From JAKFWF01 sp041745515 (GTDB lineage Bacteria > Pseudomonadota > Alphaproteobacteria > Rhizobiales > Hyphomicrobiaceae): a stretch of DNA of 21,861 nt. Location of the stretch: positions 1-21,861 of the forward strand of contig JBGTIU010000036.1 of NCBI GenBank assembly GCA_041745515.1, read 5' to 3'. The notes under the pieces are model-generated. The model did no database searches. It saw only the letters and a list, made by a program, of their open reading frames with translations, and was not told the DNA's origin. This document shows, one piece after another, positions 8,318-15,206 of the stretch. Numbering within the stretch: position 1 is the first letter of the stretch; each line of letters opens with the position of its first letter. The translations under genes and the position numbers were made by a program.

Positions 8318-8968
8318 GTGCATTCGGCCGCGACGTTGAATCGAATTGGCGGGCGGCTGTGCCTGGACTTCGTCAATACTGCCGCCTATCGCCAAGACAT
8401 CATCGCCAATGAGCATCTGAAAACTCTTGATGACGTCATCGACTGGGGGCTGGCGGCATCAATGCTGGAGGCTACGAGCGAGGCAATTCTCCGGACAGAG
8501 ATTCGGACACAATCGAGCGGAGCCAGCGTGACACTTATGCAGGTCCTGAAGTTCCGTGCGGTGTTGCGGGAGCTGATCGATCCGGCCCTTTATCAGGCGC
8601 GGAGTGATCGCCAACACCGACGGTTTGCGAACGACCTGCATCGCGGGCTCAGCGACGGCCTGCACCGAACCAGCCTTACCGTAACCGGTAATGGGAAGTT
8701 CGCGCTCACGGGTAACGAGAACCACACCGACTGGCTGATCGTGCCGGTGGCCCTTTCGGCGGCCGCATTATTGACCTCACCCGACCTCGCGGCAGTCCGG
8801 GCCTGCGAAGGCGACGGCTGCGGCTGGCTGTTCCTCGACTCGAGCCCCGGTAGCCGGCGGCGCTGGTGCGCCATGGAACCGTGCGGCAACCGCATCAAGG
8901 CTCGCAGTCACTACCTGCGCCATCGCGCCAAGAGTGCACCAAGACAGCCGCGCCGCGGATTGCCATGA
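8318..8968 (+). CDS. ABATE-domain / CGNR zinc-finger transcriptional regulator
   Basis: This is a 216-residue protein. The N-terminal part (GGRLCLDFVNTAAYRQ...DVIDWGLAASML) is the ABATE-type putative stress or ligand-binding domain. The C-terminus is a CGNR zinc finger: Cys163, Cys168, Cys184 and Cys189 in CEGDGCGWLFLD and RRWCAMEPCGNRIKARSHYLR, with the CGNR motif followed by basic residues for DNA binding. Such proteins are thought to be transcription regulators, but few have been studied. The GTG start at 8318 has GAGGAG about 7 nt upstream. Its TGA overlaps the ATG of the following permease (ATGA), so both are co-translated. It probably regulates itself and this permease. Confidence 0.85.
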   Translation: MHSAATLNRIGGRLCLDFVNTAAYRQDIIANEHLKTLDDVIDWGLAASMLEATSEAILRTEIRTQSSGASVTLMQVLKFRAVLRELIDPALYQARSDRQHRRFANDLHRGLSDGLHRTSLTVTGNGKFALTGNENHTDWLIVPVALSAAALLTSPDLAAVRACEGDGCGWLFLDSSPGSRRRWCAMEPCGNRIKARSHYLRHRAKSAPRQPRRGLP

Positions 8969-9891
8969 ACGCATTGAGCTACTTCTCCCAACAGCTCCTA
9001 AACGCCACGCACGTCAGCGCCTTCTATGGGCTGCTGGCGGTGTCGTACGTGCTGATCCACGCCATCACGCAGCGCATCAACTTCGCGTTCGGTGCGCTGT
9101 CGATCTGGGCGAGTTACACGGCGGTCAATGCGACGCTGTGGTTTCTGCTGGAGCTGCCCGGAGAGACGCTCGTTCCGCTGCTGGCGGGTGGTGCCATTGC
9201 GATCCTGCATACCGTCGTCGCGGGCTACCTGATCGAGCGCTCGACTGTTCGCCCGTTACTCGGCGCACCGTCGCTCGCCATGCTGGTGACCACGTTGGGC
9301 GTCGCGATCGCTGTTGAAGAAGTGATGCGCATTGCCAACGGCAGCCGCGAACGCTGGCTGCCGCCGATCGATGCGGGAATCCTTGTTCTTGGCGGCGTGC
9401 CGGCGTTTCCAGTCCAGATTACCGGCTTGCAGATTGCGGTCATCGGGGTTGCGGTGCTGCTGGCGATGGGTCTGATCTGGTTCATTTCCAGCCACCCATT
9501 CGGGCGGGTCTGGCGGGCCTGCGCCGAAGACTTGAGGATGGCGGAGCTATGCGGCGTCGATGCCGGCCGTACGCTCGGCCTGACGTTTGCGCTCGCGAGT
9601 GCCTATGCGGCGGCCGCCGGTGCATTAATCGCGCTGGATTACGGCGTCGCCAGCTACAGCGGCGGTTTCGTGATCGGTCTCAAGACGCTATTCGTGGCCG
9701 TCGTCGGCGGCTTGAATTCGGTGCCCGGCGTGTTTGCTGGCGGCATCATACTGGGCCTGTTCGAGACGCTGTGGTCGGGCTACGTCGGCCCGGAATACCG
9801 CGATGCCGCCGCCTTCGTCGCCTTGAGCGGCCTAATGATCGCATTCCCGCACGGACTTTTCGGCGGGCGCGGCAGCACCGAGGCGGTGTGA
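8965..9891 (+). CDS. LivH-type branched-chain amino acid ABC permease, solitary
   Basis: This is a 308-residue inner-membrane permease of the LivH family (about eight helices). It has the GLLAVSYVLIHAITQRINFAFG start, the RPLLGAPSLAMLVTTLGVAIA segment, the EAA-like cytoplasmic loop WRACAEDLRMAELCGVDAGR that contacts the ATPase, and AVVGGLNSVPGVFAGGIILGL near the end. The frame opens at 8866, but ATG 8965 gives the family-length protein and overlaps the regulator stop by ATGA. A working importer also needs LivM, two ATPases and a binding protein; none is next to it, since the convergent gcvP follows after 107 bp. It may pair with subunits encoded elsewhere or be an orphan remnant, although its frame is intact. 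Confidence 0.88.
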   Translation: MNALSYFSQQLLNATHVSAFYGLLAVSYVLIHAITQRINFAFGALSIWASYTAVNATLWFLLELPGETLVPLLAGGAIAILHTVVAGYLIERSTVRPLLGAPSLAMLVTTLGVAIAVEEVMRIANGSRERWLPPIDAGILVLGGVPAFPVQITGLQIAVIGVAVLLAMGLIWFISSHPFGRVWRACAEDLRMAELCGVDAGRTLGLTFALASAYAAAAGALIALDYGVASYSGGFVIGLKTLFVAVVGGLNSVPGVFAGGIILGLFETLWSGYVGPEYRDAAAFVALSGLMIAFPHGLFGGRGSTEAV

Positions 9892-9998
9892 TCTGGGTCG
9901 GGGCAACACCGACGCACCGACTCGCGACAAGCACGAGCGACCCCCTCTTTATCGCCACTGGAAAACTCCGTGACGACGAGTTGCCAATCTTGCAGACT

Positions 9999-12926
9999 TT
10001 ACTCCGCCGCCTCTCCGTACGTTGCCATCGGCGGGCACGAGCATACGATGCTACGATCACCGTAGGCATTGTCGACGCGATTGACCGGGCTCCAGTACTT
10101 GTCCTGCGCGCCTGCATCCGTCGGAAAGCAGCCCTCGGCCCGGCGGTATTTTCGGGTCCATTGCTCGTCGGCTATGTCGCGGACCGTGTGAGGCGCGTGC
10201 CGCAGGGGGCTTTCCTCGGCCGTCATCCGCCCCTCGTCGATGTCGCAAACTTCCTTGTGGATGCTGATCATGGCGTCGACGAAGCGATCGATCTCAGCTT
10301 TTGACTCGGATTCCGTCGGCTCGATCATCAGCGTTCCAACTACCGGGAAACTCATCGTCGGCGCATGGAAGCCGTAATCGATCAGCCGCTTGGCGATATC
10401 GTCGACGGTCACACCGAGTTCATCCTTGAAGCGGCGGGGATCGACAATGCACTCGTGCGCGACGCGCCCGTTCCGGTTCTTGTAGAGAACGGGGAAATAC
10501 GGATCGAGCCTCGTCGCGATGTAGTTGGCCGAAAGGATCGCGATCTTGGTCGCGTCAGCCAGTCCCTCGCTCCCCATCATCAGAATATAAGCGTAGGAAA
10601 TGGGGATGATCGAGGCAGAGCCATAGGGCGCCGCCGACACCGGACCGATGGCCGCCTTATCACCGGGAAGCGCGGGATGCCCGGGCAGGAACGGTGCCAG
10701 ATGCGCCTTGACGCCGATCGGACCGACTCCCGGCCCACCGCCGCCGTGCGGAATGCAAAAGGTCTTGTGCAGATTTAGATGCGAGACGTCGGCCCCATAG
10801 TCACCCGGGCGGGCTACTCCAACCTGTGCGTTGAGGTTGGCGCCGTCGAGATAAACCTGCCCGCCGTGCGCGTGCACGATATCGCACAGTTTGCGAATCC
10901 TCTCCTCGAACACGCCATGCGTCGACGGATAGGTGATCATGATCGCCGCGAGACTGGCAGCATGTGCCGCGGCTTTCGCGGCCAAGTCATCCATGTCGAC
11001 ATTGCCATCATCGTCGCACCTGACGACAACGACCCCCATCCCTGTCATTTGTGCCGACGCCGGATTGGTGCCGTGCGCCGATGACGGAATGAGACAGATA
11101 TTGCGATGACCTTGACCGCGCGACTTGTGATAGGCGCGGATGGCGAGCAGCCCGGCGTACTCGCCCTGCGCACCTGAGTTCGGCTGCAGCGATATGGCGT
11201 CATAGCCCGTGATCTCGCACAGCCACGAATTGAACCGCTCAAAGAGTTCCGTGTAACCTCGCGCCTGCGCAGGCGGAGCGAATGGGTGCAGTGCACCGAA
11301 CTCCGGCCATGTCACCGGGATCATTTCCGCGGTCGCGTTCAGTTTCATCGTGCAGGAACCGAGCGGGATCATCGCCCGATCGAGCGCCAAATCGCGATCG
11401 GCAAGCTTGCGCATGTAGCGCAGCAATTCGGTCTCCGAGTGGTAGCGGTGGAAGACCGGGTGCTGAAGAAAAGGCGACGTTCGGCGCAGGTCAGGCGGCA
11501 GGGCGTCTCCTGCCTGTCGCTTTGTCAAAGCGGCGAAATCCATGTCGGCGCCAAAGGCGCGCCAGATCGCTTCGATCGTCTCCCGCGTCGTCGTCTCGTC
11601 GAATGACACGCCGAGATGCGTCGCATCGATCAGCCGGAAGTTCAGGCGCTCGTTTTTGCCACGCTGGACAATCGCTTTGAGATTTGAACCAACGTCGATA
11701 GTCAAAGTGTCAAAGAACGTCGCATTGCTGATTTTGTAGCCCGCCTGGCGCAAGCCTGCGGCCAGAGCAACGGTCTTGCGGTGTACGCCACGGGCAATTG
11801 CCCTCAGGCCATCCGGTCCATGATAGACCGCATACATCGATGCCATGACCGCGAGCAGAACCTGCGCGGTGCAGATGTTCGAAGTCGCCTTCTCGCGGCG
11901 AATGTGCTGCTCGCGCGTCTGCAGCGTCAAGCGATAGGCGCGCTCGCCCCTGCTGTCGATCGAGACCCCAACGAGACGGCCCGGCAGCGCCCGCTTGTAG
12001 GCATCCTTGCAGACTATGTAAGCGGCGTGCGGGCCGCCATATCCCATCGGCACACCGAAACGTTGCGCCGAGCCGACGGCGATATCGGCGCCGAGCTCGC
12101 CTGGCGAGGTCAGTAGAGCCAACGCAAGCAAGTCCGCAGCGACGACTGCAACGCCTCCACTCGATTTGACCGCGGCGATGGCGGGACGAAGATCCCTGAT
12201 GTTGCCCGTCGTGTCTGGATACTGAAAGATTGCTCCGAAAATCTGTCGAGGATCGAGATCGCACTTGGGGTCGCCGACGATCAGCTCCCAGCCCAGCGGA
12301 TCAGCGCGTGTTTTCAGCACCGCCAGCGTCTGGGGATGCACGTATCGATCAACAAAAAACGCCTTGGCCTTCGACTTGGCAACACGTTGCGCGACCGCCA
12401 TCGCCTCCGCGGCGGCGGTCGCCTCATCGAGCAGCGAGGCATTCGCAATATCGAGGCCGGTCAGATCTGAGATCATCGTCTGGAAATTGAGAATGGCTTC
12501 GAGACGACCTTGGCTGATCTCCGGTTGGTAAGGCGTGTAGGCGGTATACCACGCCGGGTTTTCGAGAATGTTCCGAAGGATCACCGGTGGCGTGATCGTG
12601 CCGTGATAGCCCTGTCCGATCAGCGACGTGAAGACCACGTTCTTCGACGCCAGCTCGCGCAAATGTTGCAAGGCAGCGGTCTCACCGAGGCCCGCCCCAA
12701 TGTTCAAGCCGCGCTTCTGACGGATCGCGCCTGGCACAGCCTCCGCGATCAGCCCGTCGAGCGATGCCGCGCCGACAGTTTTCAGCATCGTGTTGACGTC
12801 GGAAGCCGACGGCCCGATGTGCCGGCGTGCGAACGCAAAACCCGAGGCTTCGTCGTCGAGTTGAGTGGCGGGTTCCATGGCAGCAAGCTCCGTCAGCCGA
12901 TCAATTTCTGGTTTCGCTGTCTTCAT
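9999..12926 (-). CDS. gcvP: Glycine dehydrogenase (decarboxylating), P-protein
   Basis: GcvP is the PLP enzyme that decarboxylates glycine and passes the aminomethyl group to lipoylated GcvH in the glycine cleavage system. From ATG 12926 it has 975 residues, a normal full length, with FARRHIGPS near the start, SLIGQGYHGTITPPVI, SLLDEATAAAEAM, GSCTMKLNAT, SSAHGTNPASAQM, the PLP lysine Lys721 in HLNLHKTFCIPHGGGGPG, and an intact tail FPTDAGAQDKYWSPVNRVDNAYGDR. The frame stays open to 13136, but that extension reads through gcvT coding sequence and the gcvH remnant. The start codon lies inside the gcvH scar (12901-12966), so it may be translated by re-initiation after the short leader peptide. 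With gcvH missing here, activity depends on an H-protein encoded elsewhere. Confidence 0.96.
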   Translation of the reverse strand: MKTAKPEIDRLTELAAMEPATQLDDEASGFAFARRHIGPSASDVNTMLKTVGAASLDGLIAEAVPGAIRQKRGLNIGAGLGETAALQHLRELASKNVVFTSLIGQGYHGTITPPVILRNILENPAWYTAYTPYQPEISQGRLEAILNFQTMISDLTGLDIANASLLDEATAAAEAMAVAQRVAKSKAKAFFVDRYVHPQTLAVLKTRADPLGWELIVGDPKCDLDPRQIFGAIFQYPDTTGNIRDLRPAIAAVKSSGGVAVVAADLLALALLTSPGELGADIAVGSAQRFGVPMGYGGPHAAYIVCKDAYKRALPGRLVGVSIDSRGERAYRLTLQTREQHIRREKATSNICTAQVLLAVMASMYAVYHGPDGLRAIARGVHRKTVALAAGLRQAGYKISNATFFDTLTIDVGSNLKAIVQRGKNERLNFRLIDATHLGVSFDETTTRETIEAIWRAFGADMDFAALTKRQAGDALPPDLRRTSPFLQHPVFHRYHSETELLRYMRKLADRDLALDRAMIPLGSCTMKLNATAEMIPVTWPEFGALHPFAPPAQARGYTELFERFNSWLCEITGYDAISLQPNSGAQGEYAGLLAIRAYHKSRGQGHRNICLIPSSAHGTNPASAQMTGMGVVVVRCDDDGNVDMDDLAAKAAAHAASLAAIMITYPSTHGVFEERIRKLCDIVHAHGGQVYLDGANLNAQVGVARPGDYGADVSHLNLHKTFCIPHGGGGPGVGPIGVKAHLAPFLPGHPALPGDKAAIGPVSAAPYGSASIIPISYAYILMMGSEGLADATKIAILSANYIATRLDPYFPVLYKNRNGRVAHECIVDPRRFKDELGVTVDDIAKRLIDYGFHAPTMSFPVVGTLMIEPTESESKAEIDRFVDAMISIHKEVCDIDEGRMTAEESPLRHAPHTVRDIADEQWTRKYRRAEGCFPTDAGAQDKYWSPVNRVDNAYGDRSIVCSCPPMATYGEAAE

Positions 12927-12966
12927 GCTCGATCCATTCGTGATCCGTCGTGAATAGTCTTGGCAT
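12901..12966 (-). pseudogene. gcvH: gcvH remnant: first ~15 codons of H-protein
   Basis: Directly after the gcvT stop (13 bp) a strong ribosome-binding site, TTGAGGAGACACCGAA, precedes ATG 12966. The peptide reads MPRLFTTDHEWIEHE and then six unrelated residues and a stop at 12901. TTDHEW is the conserved N-terminus of the glycine cleavage H-protein, a lipoyl carrier of about 125 residues. Everything after this, including the lipoyl-lysine region, is absent, and the gcvP start codon lies within the remnant (12926). The simplest reading is an internal deletion that removed the rest of gcvH and the gcvH-gcvP spacer, leaving the gcvH translation start fused out of frame to gcvP. The short ORF may now act as a leader that helps ribosomes reach gcvP. 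Confidence 0.85.
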
Positions 12967-12978
12967 TTCGGTGTCTCC

Positions 12979-14118
12979 TCAACGCTTGAAGCGGCTTGCC
13001 ACAAAGGGCAGCGCGCGAACCAAAACTGCGACCCGTAAACCCCGCAGCTCGGCAAAGAGGCGTGTTTCTTCCATCGACCAGCGATGGGCCACGTATCCCA
13101 TGGCGACCGGGCCGCCGAATGACGGCCCAAATCCACCCGATGTCACAACACCGATCGGGTCTCGTGAGGTTTCGGTCTCGAACAGAGACGCACCGCCGCG
13201 CAGTGGTGCCCGCCCAGTCGGCTGAAGTCCAACCCGAAGGCGGGCCGGTCCGTCCCGCAGCTCGCGCTGGATACGGGCCGCCCCCGGGAACCGGCTCTCT
13301 TCGCGCCGGCGTTTTTGGATTGACCATGTCAGGTTGGCCTCAACGGGCGAGGTCGTTGCATCGATGTCATGGCCGTATAGGCACATGCCGCTCTCAAGGC
13401 GCAGCGAGTCGCGAGCCCCCAGCCCGATCGGCTGAACTCGTGCATCGCTTGCGAAACTGCTCCAGATGTCCACGGCCTGCGCCGCGGGCACGGCAATCTC
13501 GAATCCATCCTCGCCCGTGTAACCCGAGCGCGAGATGTGGGCCGGCACGCCACCGAGACTCGTGTTCGTGACCTGCATGAAAGTTAGTCCAGCCGCGTCG
13601 GTGGTGTGAACGGACAGCGCTGCCTCGGCCAGCGGGCCTTGCAGCGCGAACAACGCCCAATCGTCACGGCGCGACAGCGTGCTGTCGTTGGGCAAATGCG
13701 CGGACAGGTGTGCGTAGTCGCGTTCTTTGCACGCGCCGTTGACAACGAGCCCTAGCGTGCCTTCTTGCGCAGGTTCGCGCGGCCGCCAGACCATGATGTC
13801 ATCGATGATGCCTCCGTCGTCGTTCAGGATCTGTGAGTATCGCTGCTGCCCGCGCCTCAGATTCAGGATGTCTGCCGGCACGAGGCTTTCGAGCGCCGAC
13901 GCAACCGTCTCGTGCCGCCGATCGCCGGCCGACAGGTACGCGATACCCATGTGGCTTACGTCGAATAGGCCGACCGCTGATCGCGTATGAAGGTGCTCCT
14001 TCAGAACGCCCAGCTCGTATTGTACGGGCATATGGTAACCGGCGAAAGCAACCATTCTGCCGCCGTGGGCAACATGCCAGTCGTGGATTGGTGTGGTGAG
14101 TAGCGGTTCGGTTGACAT
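12979..14118 (-). CDS. gcvT: Glycine cleavage system aminomethyltransferase, T-protein
   Basis: GcvT moves the methylene group from aminomethyl-lipoyl GcvH to tetrahydrofolate and releases ammonia. The 379-residue protein is full length: TTPIHDWHVAHGGRMVAFAGYHMPVQY at the start, GLFDVSHMG, GGIIDDIMVWR with the catalytic-loop Asp residues, ISRSGYTGEDGFEI, GLGARDSLRLESGMCLYGHD, and the C-terminal barrel with GVVTSGGFGPSFGGPVAMGYV. It begins 6 bp after the stop of the carboxymuconolactone-decarboxylase-like gene and is followed by the gcvH scar and gcvP. All belong to one riboswitch-headed transcript. Without GcvH it has no carrier substrate unless one is made elsewhere. Confidence 0.96.
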   Translation of the reverse strand: MSTEPLLTTPIHDWHVAHGGRMVAFAGYHMPVQYELGVLKEHLHTRSAVGLFDVSHMGIAYLSAGDRRHETVASALESLVPADILNLRRGQQRYSQILNDDGGIIDDIMVWRPREPAQEGTLGLVVNGACKERDYAHLSAHLPNDSTLSRRDDWALFALQGPLAEAALSVHTTDAAGLTFMQVTNTSLGGVPAHISRSGYTGEDGFEIAVPAAQAVDIWSSFASDARVQPIGLGARDSLRLESGMCLYGHDIDATTSPVEANLTWSIQKRRREESRFPGAARIQRELRDGPARLRVGLQPTGRAPLRGGASLFETETSRDPIGVVTSGGFGPSFGGPVAMGYVAHRWSMEETRLFAELRGLRVAVLVRALPFVASRFKR

Positions 14119-14124
14119 GGCGCC

Positions 14125-14460
14125 TCAGCCCTTTAGCTCGTCGAATGTGGCGAGCGCCTTGCCGCCGTTGACCGTTGCTGGACCGCCTCCCATCTCGATT
14201 GCCAGGGCGGTTGTCTCGGCGATCTCGTCGCGCGTCGCGCCGTGTTTGAGAGCCGCTGGGACGTGGAAGACGATGCGGCCTTTGCATTGCGCGTGAACGG
14301 TGATGGCCATCGCCATTAGTTCTTTGGTGCGGCTTGTAAGAGCTCCGCCCTTGCTCGCTGCACCCATCAAGCCTTGATAAGCCTGCATGGCCTTGGGCGC
14401 GGCCTTATAGAGCTCCATAGCTTCAGCGCGCATTGATTTCGCTGTTTTGGCAACGTTCAT
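14125..14460 (-). CDS. Carboxymuconolactone decarboxylase / AhpD-like protein
   Basis: This is a 111-residue alpha-helical protein of the CMD/AhpD superfamily. The core is TKELMAMAITVHAQCKGRIVFHVPAALKHGATRDEIAETTALA, with the usual Cys59, His66 and GAT..EI.E. In redox-active AhpD members this site is CxxC...H; here it is CKGR, so the second Cys is Arg62, coded CGC, one base from Cys TGC. It therefore lacks the usual disulfide pair and is probably not a thiol peroxidase in the classical way. ATG 14460 has AAGGAG 6 nt upstream; a longer open frame to 15120 is spurious because it crosses the riboswitch. It sits between the sdaA remnant and gcvT, 6 bp from the latter, so it is the first intact gene of the glycine operon. 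Confidence 0.85.
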   Translation of the reverse strand: MNVAKTAKSMRAEAMELYKAAPKAMQAYQGLMGAASKGGALTSRTKELMAMAITVHAQCKGRIVFHVPAALKHGATRDEIAETTALAIEMGGGPATVNGGKALATFDELKG

Positions 14461-14485
14461 CTGAAGCTCCTTGCAAATCACGAGA

Positions 14486-14670
14486 CATGCCCGTCCAATG
14501 CCCCTTGCCGGTCCACGCCGGCGAGCCGTAGGCGGTCGCCACAATGCGACCGACCTGTGCGAGATCGTCGGACAGAGTTTCGGCGAACGATCGGGCCGTC
14601 CGCATTGGACCGATGGTATGAGACGACGATGGGCCACGCCGATCTTGAACAGGTCAAGCAAGCCGGCCAA
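14486..14670 (-). pseudogene. sdaA: sdaA remnant: N-terminus of L-serine ammonia-lyase, frameshifted
   Basis: From a TTG at 14670 the frame reads LLDLFKIGV and then loses homology. One base further the sequence continues GPSSSHTIGPMRTARSFAE, then VGRIVATAYGSPAWTGKGH. Together these give FKIGVGPSSSHT.GPMR and YGS.A.TGKGH, hallmark N-terminal motifs of the iron-sulfur L-serine dehydratase SdaA. One G is missing from the expected GTGGGCCCA run near 14634-14640, and homology stops near 14490, so the remaining ~400 residues with the Fe-S cysteines are gone. The remnant lies between the glycine riboswitch and the first intact gene. It implies that this riboswitch once controlled serine-to-pyruvate conversion together with glycine cleavage. 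Confidence 0.8.
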
Positions 14671-14681
14671 GGGCGCACGCT

Positions 14682-14710
14682 GCGAGCCAGCGCCTACTGA
14701 CGCTGGTCGC
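14682..14710 (-). other. Stem-loop in the leader between riboswitch and sdaA remnant
   Basis: GCGA-G-CCAGCG pairs with CGCTGG-TCGC around an 8-nt loop (14693-14700). This gives a 10-bp stem with one bulged base, about 80 nt after the second aptamer. No run of U follows, so it is not a typical intrinsic terminator. It could be part of the expression platform or an mRNA stabiliser left in front of sdaA. Confidence 0.45.
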
Positions 14711-14787
14711 GCTTCTGGTTTCTGATGCTCGACGATTGTTCCAGATGGCATAGCGGCAATCCCTCCGGCGTACGGCCAAGGTCGATT

Positions 14788-14946
14788 GCCCCATCTGTCG
14801 ATTGTGCCTGAGATTGTTATCCCGTCGGCGGACGCGCGCTGCGTCTCTTTCCAGATCTTGTCTCGTCGCTGGTCCTTTTGCCTGAGAGTTTCCGGGGCGG
14901 TTGCTCCTTCGGCGCCGCTCCAGCCGAGCGGTCTCTCCCAACGACG
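14788..14946 (-). ncRNA. Tandem glycine riboswitch
   Basis: On the minus strand the RNA has two glycine aptamers. Aptamer 1 (14864-14946) has P1 made by CGTCGTTGG and CCAGCGACG, the GGGAGAGACC start, GCCGAAGGAGCAACC, and ACTCTCAGGCAAAAGGACC, all as in the glycine riboswitch consensus. Aptamer 2 (14788-14858) has P1 made by ATCTG and CAGAT, GAAAGAGACGC, GCCGACGGGATAAC, and AATCTCAGGCACAATCGACAG; it is less conserved (GACGGGAT rather than GAAGGGGC, and CAATCGAC rather than AAAGGAC). It controls the operon leading to gcvT and gcvP, normally switching expression on at high glycine. About 330 nt of decayed leader separate it from the first intact gene. I could not pick a promoter with confidence. 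Confidence 0.92.
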
Positions 14947-14994
14947 ATAGTAAGCAGCTAGGCTAGAACATGGTCCGTAGCAACCTAAATTTGC

Positions 14995-15175
14995 GGGTTT
15001 GAAGCGGGGTGTGGGTGTCGATCGGCGCCCAATCCTGACCCACCACCGGCACGCGAAGGCGCCAAATCCTCCAGCGCTACGCTTCGCTGCGCGCCTCCAG
15101 CCTTGGCGCCGCATTGTCACAACCTAGAGGTGGTCAACTCTTCGACGCCGATTGGAGTGCACCCCGCGAGTGGAC
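14995..15175. mobile_element. Possible decayed insertion-sequence ends (IS21-like boxes)
   Basis: Two similar boxes lie in opposite orientation. The minus strand at about 15015-15045 reads GGTGGGTCAGGATTGGGCGC followed by CGATCGACACC, and the plus strand at about 15129-15155 reads GGTGGTCAACTCTTCGACGC followed by CGATTGG. Both share GGTGG(G)TCA, a 10-nt spacer, then CGCCGAT(C/T)G. From memory such boxes occur in rhizobial IS21-family ends, but no transposase reading frame is present and I cannot check. Between them is the GGCGCCAA/TTGGCGCC inverted repeat. The region has no gene. Confidence 0.3.
15058..15110. repeat. Inverted repeat GGCGCCAA ... TTGGCGCC
   Basis: Perfect 8-bp arms (15058-15065 and 15103-15110) enclose 37 nt that contain further short complementary pieces (AGCG and CGCT). 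It could form a long hairpin on either strand. It has no T-run on either side, so a terminator role is not supported. Confidence 0.5.
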
Positions 15176-15206
15176 AGGGTCAGGCTGCGGATTTGACCGT
15201 CTGCCG

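Noticed and set aside
9892..9998. Intrinsic terminator between the convergent livH-like gene and gcvP
   Set aside because: Only short imperfect GGGTCG/CGACCC pairing and no T-run; not strong enough to call.
12927..13136. 70-residue N-terminal extension of GcvP
   Set aside because: It lies in another frame of gcvT and in the gcvH scar, and has no resemblance to a P-protein N-terminus.
14947..14952. TACTAT as the -10 box of the glycine operon
   Set aside because: It touches the first base of aptamer P1, so transcription from it would start inside the aptamer stem; the real promoter must be further upstream and I could not identify it.
14461..15120. 331-aa minus-strand open frame that includes the CMD-like protein at its C-terminus
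   Set aside because: The upstream two-thirds read through the sdaA remnant and the glycine riboswitch; the real start is ATG 14460 with a good ribosome-binding site.
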